Positions 17,463 to 26,817 of a DNA stretch of 63,297 nucleotides are shown piece after piece. The notes under the pieces are model-generated. The model saw only the letters and a program-made list of their open reading frames with translations. It was not told the DNA's origin and did no database searches. A program made the position numbers and the translations under genes. Numbering within the stretch: position 1 is the first letter of the stretch; the number at the start of each line of letters is the position of its first letter. This DNA comes from an uncultured Gammaproteobacteria bacterium (lineage in GTDB: Bacteria > Pseudomonadota > Gammaproteobacteria > Pseudomonadales > UBA5518): positions 1 to 63,297 of the forward strand of contig CAIYPF010000087.1 in assembly GCA_903928015.1 (NCBI GenBank), in the 5' to 3' direction.

Positions 17463-19129
17463 GCCTGCGGCACAACGGTTCCGGCGTCAGCGCCCCGCGT
17501 GGCGAGGCAGCATGGCGTTCGGCGCTCTGGCTGCACTTGGGCTGCGTTGCCCTCGTGGTCATTGCGAGCCTGCTGGTCTACTACCGCAGCATCGGCTTTG
17601 CGTACGTGGGCATCGACGACGTCGAGTATGTGGTCCATACCGCGCCAGTGCGCCAGGGTCTGACGCCCGAGGGTATCGCCTGGGCACTGACCAGCTTCCG
17701 CTTCAGCAACTGGCATCCGCTCACGTGGATGTCCTACATGCTGGACGTGTCGCTCTTCGGGGAGGCGCCGGGCCCGAAGCACGCCGTGAACCTGCTCCTG
17801 CACGTCGGCAACAGCCTGCTGGTCTATGCGCTCGCGTTCCGGGTGATGGCAGGAGCCCGGCACGGCGCTGCGGTGCTGGTGGCGCTGTTTTTCGCGGTGC
17901 ATCCGCTGCACGTGGAGTCCGTCGCCTGGGTGGCGGAACGAAAGGACGTGCTCTGCGCCTTTTTCTATTTCGCGGCGCTGCATTTCCATCTCGACCTGCA
18001 AGCGCGTCCGACCGTGGCGCGGTACCTGCGGCTGCAACTTGCCTGTGCACTTGCGCTGATGTCCAAGCCGATGGCGGTGACTCTGCCCGTGGCGCTGCTG
18101 CTGCTCGATTACTGGCCCGGCGCAAGGCTGGCACCTGCAGGCGCCGGCGCCCGGATCAGGAACGTCTGCAGGCTCCTGCTCGAGAAGACGCCTGTCATCC
18201 TGATGTCTGCGGTGGTGTGCGTGCTGACGATCATGGCGCAGCGCGACGCCATGCCCACTACTGCGTCGGTGTGGGTGGAATTCCGCTTGCAGAATGCCGT
18301 GCTTTCCTGGGTCACGTATCTGCGCCAGATGCTCCTGCCGCTGGGCCTGTCGCCGCTGTATCCGCTGCGCCCCATAGACCCCGTCGGACAGTTCCTGCCG
18401 GCCTTTGCTGTGCTCGCCGGCATCGTTGGCCTGGTGTGCTGGCGCCGTCGTGTCGCGCCCTGGTGGTTCGCGGGCATGCTCTGGTTCCTGTTAACGCTGC
18501 TGCCGGTTATCGGTTTGCTGCAGGTGGGCGTGCAGGCGCACGCGGATCGCTACATGTACATCCCTTCGCTCGGGCTGCTGCTGGCCGCCGGCGTGTCTCT
18601 CTCCCTGAGCCGTGGGCAGTGGCAGCCGCGCGCATATGCGCTCGCGCTGATTCTGCTCGTTTTCCAGACCGGCATCGCGTGGATACAGGTCGGCTACTGG
18701 TCCAACACCTTCATGGCCTACACCCGCATCCTCGATGTCACGCCGGACAGCTGGGAGGGGCATGTGGGACTCGCCGCTTTCCATGCCGAGGCCAACGATC
18801 TCGAGCAGTCCGAATTCCACGCGCGTGCAGCGATCGCCATCGACAGCAGCAACGCCTTCGTACACGCGAGTCTCGGCAACCTGCTGCTGGCGCAGCGTGA
18901 TTTCCCCGGAGCCGAGGCGAGTTTCAGGCAGGCGCTGCAGATCAACCCGCGCTGGACGCTCGCCATGAACAACCTCGCGGTCGTGCTCGAGCGTTCCGGT
19001 CGAACTGCGGAGGCGATCGATTGGTATTGCAAGGCGCTGGCGCAGGACCCTGCGCTCGATGGCGTCAAGGAAAGCGTGCAGCGCCTGCGAGGACTCCCTG
19101 GCGCTGGCGGCGGCTGCGATGGTCGCTAA
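17459..19129 (+). CDS. TMTC-like membrane glycosyltransferase with C-terminal TPRs (paralogue A)
   Basis: The 556-residue protein has about ten hydrophobic segments (residues 25-400) and a C-terminal TPR region (about 420-550). Signatures are a luminal-loop DD pair at 53-54 (GIDDVEYVV), NWHPLTW at 84-90, HVESVAWVAERKDVLCAFF from 151, SKPMAVTLP at 202-210 and HADRYMYIPSLGLLL near 360. This is the DUF1736/TMTC pattern; eukaryotic TMTC proteins are O-mannosyltransferases using a lipid-linked donor. The bacterial proteins are usually annotated only as TPR proteins. By analogy it transfers a sugar from polyprenyl phosphate to a protein or glycan on the periplasmic side. Confidence 0.78.
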   Translation: MSLRHNGSGVSAPRGEAAWRSALWLHLGCVALVVIASLLVYYRSIGFAYVGIDDVEYVVHTAPVRQGLTPEGIAWALTSFRFSNWHPLTWMSYMLDVSLFGEAPGPKHAVNLLLHVGNSLLVYALAFRVMAGARHGAAVLVALFFAVHPLHVESVAWVAERKDVLCAFFYFAALHFHLDLQARPTVARYLRLQLACALALMSKPMAVTLPVALLLLDYWPGARLAPAGAGARIRNVCRLLLEKTPVILMSAVVCVLTIMAQRDAMPTTASVWVEFRLQNAVLSWVTYLRQMLLPLGLSPLYPLRPIDPVGQFLPAFAVLAGIVGLVCWRRRVAPWWFAGMLWFLLTLLPVIGLLQVGVQAHADRYMYIPSLGLLLAAGVSLSLSRGQWQPRAYALALILLVFQTGIAWIQVGYWSNTFMAYTRILDVTPDSWEGHVGLAAFHAEANDLEQSEFHARAAIAIDSSNAFVHASLGNLLLAQRDFPGAEASFRQALQINPRWTLAMNNLAVVLERSGRTAEAIDWYCKALAQDPALDGVKESVQRLRGLPGAGGGCDGR

Positions 19130-20729
19130 GCCGGAGCTTTCACGAACTGGCCCCGGCTGGTGGCAGCTTTTGTTGCTCGTGTTGCTCGGCGTGGCGGTCT
19201 ACGGACGCGTGGGAGGCTTCGAGTATTCGCGCACCGACGATTTCGGTTATGTGCTTCTGAACGGACACGTGCGCAACGGCCTGGGGCTGGAGAGCCTGCG
19301 CTGGGCATTCGGCACGTTGCAGATGAGCAACTGGCATCCGCTCACGTGGATTTCCCACATGGTGGATGTATCGCTGTTCGGGCTCGCACCTGGCCCGCGT
19401 CACATCGTAAACGCGGTCTTCCATGTGATGAATTCGCTGCTGCTGTGGCGTCTGGCTGCACGGCTGCTGCGCGACGCAGACGCGGCGTTGCTGGTCGCTG
19501 CGCTGTTTCTGGTGCATCCGCTCCATGTCGAATCGGTGGCGTGGATAGCAGAGCGGAAGGACGTGCTCTGTGCTTTTTTCTTCCTCCTCGCCTGTCTGGC
19601 GCAGCTCGATTACAGCGCAGGGCGCACGCGTGGCGCCTGGCTGCGCGTGCAGTGTTTCGGGGTGCTCGCGCTGCTTTCAAAACCCATGGCGGTCACGCTG
19701 CCCGTGGTGCTGGTGCTGCTTGATCTCTGGCCCTCCTTGCGTCCTGCACAGGGTTCCGGGCGCACGGGAGCTGCTCTGCTGCGCGCATACGTGGGCGTGA
19801 TCCCGGACAAGCTGCCTCTGTTCCTTGCCGCAACCGGTGTTGCCGCGCTCACCATCCTCGCCCAAGGCCATGCCATCGCGCCGCTGGAGCAGGTCTCGGT
19901 CATGGAGCGCCTGTCCAATGTGCCGGTAGCGCTGGCAACGTATCTGCGCGAGCTGGTGCTTCCGCTCGGTCTTGCCGCGTTCTATCCATTCCGTGTTCCC
20001 GATCTGTTGCGCGAGGTGCTGCCCTCGGTGCTGCTTGTTGGCGGCATCTCGGTTGCCTGCTGGCGGTTGCGGGTGAAATGTCCCTGGATGCTCTGGGGAT
20101 GGATGTGGTTCCTCGTCACCATCGCGCCGGTGTCGGGTCTTGTGCAGGCGGGCTCGCAGTCGCACGCGGATCGCTACATGTATCTGCCCTCGATCGGGCT
20201 GCTGCTCTGGGCTGGTGCGGTTTTCGCGGGCCTGCGCCAGCACCAGGTCCGCTACGCGCGCGTGTTGGGCTGCGTGCTGGTGGTGTTCCACGCCCTGCTC
20301 GGCTGGATTCAGGTCGGTTACTGGCGCGACCCTGCGATGATCTACGGCCGCGTGCTCGACGTGAGTGGAGAGCACTACACGGTCTCGGTAGGGCTTACGG
20401 CATACTGCCTCGAGCGGGGTGCGACCGCTGAAGCCTACCGGCATGCGCTGCGCGCGATCGAACTCGCGCCGGGCCAGGCAGAGGTCTATGCCAACCTCGG
20501 TTTCGTCGCCTTGCAGACGCAGGACTGGCCGCTGGCCGAAAAGAGTTATCGCACTGCCATCGGCATATCGCCCGATGATGCTGCCTCGATCAACAATTTC
20601 GGGCTTGCGCTGGAAAAACAGGGCCGGCTTCCGGAGGCAAGGGCCGCGTTCCGCCGCGCCCTCGAGCTTGACCCGGCAATGCCGGGTTTCAGCAGGAACC
20701 TGAACCGGGTGAACGGAGCCGATCCATGA
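19119..20729 (+). CDS. TMTC-like membrane glycosyltransferase with C-terminal TPRs (paralogue B)
   Basis: This 536-residue paralogue shares every block: TDDFGYV, MSNWHPLTWISHMVD, HVESVAWIAERKDVLCAFF, LLSKPMAVTLPVVL and SHADRYMYLPSIGLLL, then TPRs from about residue 440 (YANLGFVALQTQDWPLAEKS). The start at ATG 19119 overlaps paralogue A by 11 bases. The adjacent, similar copies suggest tandem duplication followed by divergence, perhaps for different acceptors or sugars. Confidence 0.78.
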   Translation: MVAKPELSRTGPGWWQLLLLVLLGVAVYGRVGGFEYSRTDDFGYVLLNGHVRNGLGLESLRWAFGTLQMSNWHPLTWISHMVDVSLFGLAPGPRHIVNAVFHVMNSLLLWRLAARLLRDADAALLVAALFLVHPLHVESVAWIAERKDVLCAFFFLLACLAQLDYSAGRTRGAWLRVQCFGVLALLSKPMAVTLPVVLVLLDLWPSLRPAQGSGRTGAALLRAYVGVIPDKLPLFLAATGVAALTILAQGHAIAPLEQVSVMERLSNVPVALATYLRELVLPLGLAAFYPFRVPDLLREVLPSVLLVGGISVACWRLRVKCPWMLWGWMWFLVTIAPVSGLVQAGSQSHADRYMYLPSIGLLLWAGAVFAGLRQHQVRYARVLGCVLVVFHALLGWIQVGYWRDPAMIYGRVLDVSGEHYTVSVGLTAYCLERGATAEAYRHALRAIELAPGQAEVYANLGFVALQTQDWPLAEKSYRTAIGISPDDAASINNFGLALEKQGRLPEARAAFRRALELDPAMPGFSRNLNRVNGADP

Positions 20730-21673
20730 TGCACTGCGCCTATTGCGACGCCCCCGTGCAGCCGGAGCATCTCGAGGCGCGTGATGCGGATACCGCACAG
20801 CAGGCCTTCGTGATCCTTTTCTGCGGTGCCTGCGGGTGTGGTCGGTTGCAGGACCCTCCGCCCGATCATGAGCTCGCGCGCTATTACGAGCCTGCGTATT
20901 ACGGGCGTGGCACGCGCAAATTCCTCCCTCTGGTGCAGCAGCTTTTCGACGCGGGCAAACGCGGTCTCGCGCGCTCTGTGATCTCCGCCCTCGAGGGGCG
21001 CTCAGTCCCGCGCGTACTGGACGTGGGTTGCGGGACGGGACAGTTGCTGGTGGAACTCGAGCGGCTCGGCGCGCAGGCCGTGGGCATCGAGCGCGAGGGC
21101 GGCGCGGCGCGAGCGGTGCGGCCCGGGCTGAACATCATCGAGGGCGATCTGGAGCATCAGGACGCGCTGCCAGGAAACATGGACGCGGTCGTGATCTGGC
21201 ATGTGCTGGAGCATCTGCGGGATCCCGTGTCCGCGCTGCATGCTGCGGGCAGGCTGCTCGCGCCCGGCGGCTTGCTGTTCCTCGCGGTGCCCAATGCCGC
21301 GAGCTGGCAGGCGCGGCTCTTCGGCAGGCACTGGTTCCACCTCGATCTTCCCCGCCACCTGCACTTCCTCACGCTCGATGGTCTCGGCCGTGTGCTGGTC
21401 CGCGAGGGCTTCGCGCTCACGCGCACGGGTACCGTGCAGTTCTCGCAAGGGTTTTTCGGTTTCGTGCAGAGTGTGTTCAACGCCGTTTTTCCCGGCAGGC
21501 CGAACCGGCTCTACCGGCTGATGCGCGAACCGCTCGGGCGGGCTGGCCTTGCAGAGCTTGTGTTGTGGGGGCTCGCGGCGGTGGCGCTCGCGCCGCTCGC
21601 ACTGGTCGAGGTCCTCTGTTCGGGCTTGGCGGGAGCGGGTGCGATCCGCATCATCGTGGCGCGCAAGGCATGA
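20726..21673 (+). CDS. Class I SAM-dependent methyltransferase with N-terminal zinc-ribbon-like segment
   Basis: The 315-residue protein begins with CAYC...CGACGCGR, a cysteine-rich segment, followed by VLDVGCGTGQLLVELERLG (SAM site, about residue 95), IWHVLEHLRDP and LLAPGGLLFLAVPN. It has a hydrophobic C-terminus (about 270-305) that may anchor it to the membrane. Its substrate is unknown; in a sugar operon it may methylate a glycan or lipid-linked sugar. It overlaps both neighbours by four bases. Confidence 0.8.
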   Translation: MMHCAYCDAPVQPEHLEARDADTAQQAFVILFCGACGCGRLQDPPPDHELARYYEPAYYGRGTRKFLPLVQQLFDAGKRGLARSVISALEGRSVPRVLDVGCGTGQLLVELERLGAQAVGIEREGGAARAVRPGLNIIEGDLEHQDALPGNMDAVVIWHVLEHLRDPVSALHAAGRLLAPGGLLFLAVPNAASWQARLFGRHWFHLDLPRHLHFLTLDGLGRVLVREGFALTRTGTVQFSQGFFGFVQSVFNAVFPGRPNRLYRLMREPLGRAGLAELVLWGLAAVALAPLALVEVLCSGLAGAGAIRIIVARKA

Positions 21674-22149
21674 ACACGGGAATGCGGGGGCCATGGAGTG
21701 CTGCAGTGCTCGCACGGGTGCAGCGATTGCGCTCCGTGAGCGTGCTGCGCTATCTGGTGGCAGCCGTGGCCGGTGCGGTGGTGGATTTCTCGGTCTTCGC
21801 CCTGCTCATCTACCGGCTGGACGTGGGTTATTTGTGGGCGGGAGTCGCCGGGTTTGCCTGCGCCACGCTCGCGAATTACCTCGTCAGCATCAGGCTGGTG
21901 TTCCTTAGCGGCACGCGCTTTTCGCGTCTGCACGAACTGGCAATGGTCTACGCGGTGAGCGCCACCGGTCTGGTATGGCACCAGATGATCCTGTACGCCT
22001 GTGTCGAAAGGTACGGCATCCACGTGATGCTCGCGAAGGTGATCGCCGTGGGTTCGGTGTTCTTCTGGAACTACTTCCTGCGACGGCACTTCGTGTTTGC
22101 GGGTCCGGGCGGCAAGGCAGCCGGCAGTGCGGAGTCTCAGGGCCAGTAG
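21670..22149 (+). CDS. GtrA-family membrane protein (polyprenyl-phosphate sugar flippase)
   Basis: The 159-residue protein has four predicted membrane helices (about residues 24-45, 50-70, 88-108, 118-138) in the GtrA/DPMS family pattern, with VAGAVVDFSVFALL and FFWNYFLRRHFVF. GtrA proteins are thought to flip undecaprenyl-phosphate-linked sugars to the periplasm. Together with the DPM-like GT2 enzymes and the TMTC-like transferases this completes a three-component modification pathway. Its 3' end overlaps convergent pilD by 13 bases. Confidence 0.88.
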   Translation: MNTGMRGPWSAAVLARVQRLRSVSVLRYLVAAVAGAVVDFSVFALLIYRLDVGYLWAGVAGFACATLANYLVSIRLVFLSGTRFSRLHELAMVYAVSATGLVWHQMILYACVERYGIHVMLAKVIAVGSVFFWNYFLRRHFVFAGPGGKAAGSAESQGQ

Positions 22150-23009
22150 TGGCGCAGTTCCGCCCCCCAGAGCAGCGTGATCCATCCCGCTCCCGCGAGA
22201 AAAGGTCCGAAGGGGAAGGGGTTGTCCCGTTTCATGCCCTTGAAGAGCATCATGCCGATCCCGGTCAGGGCGCCCAGTAGCGATGAGAGCAGCACGATGG
22301 TCGGCAGGGCCATCCAACCGAGCCAGGCGCCCAGTGCCGCGAGCAGCTTGAAGTCTCCGTAACCCATGCCTTCCTTGCCCGTCACCAGCTTGAAGCACCA
22401 GTAGACCGACCACAGCGACAGATACCCGAAGACGGCGCCCCAGAGCGCATCGCGCAGGGGCAGTACACCGGTCAGCTGGTTGACGACCAACCCCGCCCAC
22501 AGCAGCGGCAGCGTGATGCTGTCGGGCAGCAACTGGTGGTCGAGGTCTATGACCGTCAGCGCCACCAATGCCCAGGTGAAGAGCAGCGCCGCCGCCGTGT
22601 ACCAGCCGATGCCGAGATGCAGAACCACCACCACGGACAACACCGCCGTCAACGCTTCCACTACCGGGTAGCGCAGGGGAATGGGATTGCGGCACGCGCC
22701 GCAGCGGCCGCGCAGCAGTAGATAGCTCAGCACGGGAATGTTCTCGTGCGGCCGGATCCGGTGGCCGCAGCCCGGGCAGGTCGAGGGCGGGTGGGCGAGG
22801 GAGACCGGTTCGGCCTCAGGTGCCGACAGCGCAGGAGTGTCCAGCAGGGCCTTGCACTCCCGGCGCCAGTCCCGGTCCATCATTACCGGAAGGCGCAGAA
22901 TCACGACGTTCAGGAAACTGCCGACCACCAGCGATATCAGCGCGACCCCGCCGATCAGCAGGGTCTGGTTCTGTTCCCAGAGAGCAGCGTTGAGGAGGGT
23001 GTTGTCCAA
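22137..23009 (-). CDS. pilD: Type IV prepilin peptidase / N-methyltransferase
   Basis: The 290-residue inner-membrane aspartyl protease cleaves prepilins and methylates the new N-terminal Phe. It has the cytoplasmic four-cysteine zinc site CPGC...CGAC (about residues 77-107). The two catalytic Asp motifs are in VIDLDHQLLPD and GMGYGDFKLL, among about seven membrane helices. It is third in the pilB-pilC-pilD operon. Confidence 0.97.
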   Translation of the reverse strand: MDNTLLNAALWEQNQTLLIGGVALISLVVGSFLNVVILRLPVMMDRDWRRECKALLDTPALSAPEAEPVSLAHPPSTCPGCGHRIRPHENIPVLSYLLLRGRCGACRNPIPLRYPVVEALTAVLSVVVVLHLGIGWYTAAALLFTWALVALTVIDLDHQLLPDSITLPLLWAGLVVNQLTGVLPLRDALWGAVFGYLSLWSVYWCFKLVTGKEGMGYGDFKLLAALGAWLGWMALPTIVLLSSLLGALTGIGMMLFKGMKRDNPFPFGPFLAGAGWITLLWGAELRHYWP

Positions 23010-23016
23010 GCAGGGC

Positions 23017-24246
23017 CTACATCACCGAGCCGAGCATGAAGATTGGCAGGTACATCGCCACCATGAGTCCGCCCACCAGAACGCCGAGCACAGACATGAT
23101 GAGCGGCTCGAGCAGGGCCGTAAGACCATCGACCTTGTTGTCGACCTCGGTCTCGAAGTGCGAAGCCACCTTGTCCAGCATGGAATCGAGCGCGCCGGAC
23201 TCCTCGCCGATAGACACCATGTGCAGCAGCATCATGGGGAAGAGGCCGGTTGTGCGGATGGCCTGGTTCAACTGCGTGCCCACGGTGACGTCATCGCGGA
23301 TCTGGCGGATGGCGCGGGCATAAACCTCGTTGCCGGCCGCGCCTGCCACCGAATCGAGTGCTTCCACCAGCGGCACGCCGGCGGCGAAGGTGGTGCAGAG
23401 CGTGCGGGCGAAGCGCGCCACCACGGCTTCCTTGAGGATGGGCCCGATCACGGGGGCTTTCAGCATCACCGCGTCCAGCCAGTCGGCGAAGGCCTTGTTG
23501 CGCTGCTTGGCCTCGCTGAAGGCGTAGCCGCCGGCGCCCATGACACCGATGATGATGTACCAGTAGGCCTGCATGAAATTGGACATGGCGAGCACCATCA
23601 GCGTGAACGCCGGCAGGTTGGCGCCGAAGCTGCTGAAGGTCGCTGCGAACTGCGGCACCACGAAAATGAGCAGGATGATGGTGACGATCACGGCCACGCC
23701 CACGACCGCGGTGGGGTAGGTGAGCGCTTTCTTGATCTTGGCCTTGAGGGCCTCGGTCTTTTCCTTGTAGGTGGCCACGCGGTCGAGCATGGAATCGAGC
23801 TTTCCGGCCTGTTCTCCCGCCTGCACGAGGTTGCAGAAGAGGTCGTCGAAATGGCGCGGGTGCTTCTGCAGGGCCGAGGCCAGGCTGTTGCCGCTGGAGA
23901 CCTCGGTCTTGATCGAGATGATCATCTCGCGGAAGGCGACGTTGTCCTGGCCGTCGGCGACGATGTCGAAGGACTGCACCAGCGGCACGCCGGCTTTCAT
24001 CATGGTGGCGAGCTGGCGGGCAAAGATCGCGATGTCTGCGGGCGTAATCGGTTTCTTGCGCTCGCCGAAGATCGGCTTGGGTTTCTTGCGGACCACCTGC
24101 GGCGTGACGCCCTGACGGCGCAACTGCGCCTTCGCCAGCGTGACGCTCTCGCTCTGGATCTCGCCCTTGGTGGCGTTCCCTCGGCGGTCCTTGCCCGAGT
24201 AGGTGAAGGTCTCGGTCTTGACCGCCTTCGCAATTGCCTGTGCCAT
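23017..24246 (-). CDS. pilC: Type IV pilus inner-membrane platform protein
   Basis: The 409-residue GspF-family protein has two T2SSF domains (about residues 75-195 and 275-395), each ending in a membrane segment, plus a central helix. Motifs include FARQLATMMKAGVPLVQSF and the repeat FARTLCTTFAAGVPLVEAL. It lies 2 bases downstream of pilB and organises pilus assembly with the PilB ATPase. Confidence 0.97.
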   Translation of the reverse strand: MAQAIAKAVKTETFTYSGKDRRGNATKGEIQSESVTLAKAQLRRQGVTPQVVRKKPKPIFGERKKPITPADIAIFARQLATMMKAGVPLVQSFDIVADGQDNVAFREMIISIKTEVSSGNSLASALQKHPRHFDDLFCNLVQAGEQAGKLDSMLDRVATYKEKTEALKAKIKKALTYPTAVVGVAVIVTIILLIFVVPQFAATFSSFGANLPAFTLMVLAMSNFMQAYWYIIIGVMGAGGYAFSEAKQRNKAFADWLDAVMLKAPVIGPILKEAVVARFARTLCTTFAAGVPLVEALDSVAGAAGNEVYARAIRQIRDDVTVGTQLNQAIRTTGLFPMMLLHMVSIGEESGALDSMLDKVASHFETEVDNKVDGLTALLEPLIMSVLGVLVGGLMVAMYLPIFMLGSVM

Positions 24247-24248
24247 GA

Positions 24249-25970
<1,722 letters not shown>

Positions 25971-26169
25971 TGCGCCTCGCGGGTGTTGGTTGCCGCCATG
26001 TCGGGGCCGGGAGATACCTCGGTCCAAGGGGCGTTGGCGAGTATAGCAACAGAGATTCGAATGGGTGTCTCCGCGGCAGTGCTCGATGGGGCGTGTTGTT
26101 CCAGGCCAATGTGCTGACAAAAATGTCCAATCACTGGCGGGTTGTGGCAGCGATCGTGGGTCGTCTTCT

Positions 26170-26181
26170 CGCGAATTCGCG
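26170..26181. promoter_or_regulatory. 12-bp perfect palindrome in pilB-pilA interval
   Basis: CGCGAATTCGCG is fully self-complementary. It sits 199 bases upstream of the pilB start and about 90 bases upstream of the pilA promoter candidate. It could be a regulator site, but short G+C-rich palindromes arise by chance. Confidence 0.25.
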
Positions 26182-26258
26182 CATCCCCCCCGGGTGAGCA
26201 GTGCCCGCGCATCGCTAAGCTGCTGATTTCATGTGTTTCGAGTAAAGGCCATTGATGT

Positions 26259-26274
26259 TGGCCCGCAAATTGAT
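26259..26274 (+). promoter_or_regulatory. rpoN-dependent site: Sigma-54-like promoter for pilA
   Basis: TGGCCCG-CAAA-TTGAT (26259-26274) resembles the -24/-12 consensus TGGCACG-N4-TTGCA with correct GG-to-TG spacing. The -12 GC is GA here. Transcription would start near 26285, leaving a leader of about 69 bases. pilA is RpoN/PilR-dependent in pseudomonads, which makes the site credible. A good Shine-Dalgarno (AAGGAG-type, 26340-26345) precedes the pilA ATG. Confidence 0.5.
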
Positions 26275-26352
26275 GAGGCCTTGCAAGATTCCGATGGGAA
26301 TCTATAGTTCCCTCGGCTCGACAACTGGCCTTCCCCCACAAGGAGTATCTAC

Positions 26353-26802
26353 ATGAAACGAATCCAACAGGGCTTCACCCTCATCGAATTGATGATCGTC
26401 ATCGCGATCGTCGGCATTCTGGCAGCCGTCGCGCTGCCCGCGTACCAGGACTACACCGTCCGCGCCAAGCTCTCCGAGGGCCTTGCCCGCGGCGCCGAAG
26501 CCAAAACGGCCGTAACCGAGTACTTCTCCTCCACCGGCACCTTCCCGGGCACCAACTGGACTGACGTCTTCACCTCCACCGGCGCTGGCCGCGTGAGCAA
26601 CGTCACCTGGGTATCCACCGGTTCCAAGGGCATCTCGATCACCTTCAACACCGCAGCTGGCGCCACCGGCATCAGCGAACTGGGTGGCTCGAACGTCCTG
26701 ACCGTGATCACGCAGTCCACCGCGGGTGGCATCGTGACCTGGAAGTGCGGCGGCACCGGTACCACCGTGTCGGGCAAGTACCGTCCCGGCAGCTGCAAGT
26801 GA
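26353..26802 (+). CDS. pilA: Type IV major pilin
   Basis: The 149-residue prepilin has a short leader MKRIQQG cut before Phe8, Glu12 (mature Glu5) and the hydrophobic [20 protein letters not shown] helix. Cys132 and Cys148 form the likely C-terminal disulphide loop. The globular part (about residues 55-125) is unusually rich in Ser, Thr and Gly, offering many possible O-glycosylation sites. It is divergent from pilB and flanked on the other side by a putative membrane glycosyltransferase. Confidence 0.96.
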   Translation: MKRIQQGFTLIELMIVIAIVGILAAVALPAYQDYTVRAKLSEGLARGAEAKTAVTEYFSSTGTFPGTNWTDVFTSTGAGRVSNVTWVSTGSKGISITFNTAAGATGISELGGSNVLTVITQSTAGGIVTWKCGGTGTTVSGKYRPGSCK

Positions 26803-26817
26803 GACCGGATCTGCGAG

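Noticed and set aside
17459-19129. O-GlcNAc transferase (OGT, GT41) annotation suggested by the TPRs
   Set aside because: The N-terminal part is a multi-spanning membrane domain with TMTC blocks, and no GT41 catalytic domain is present.
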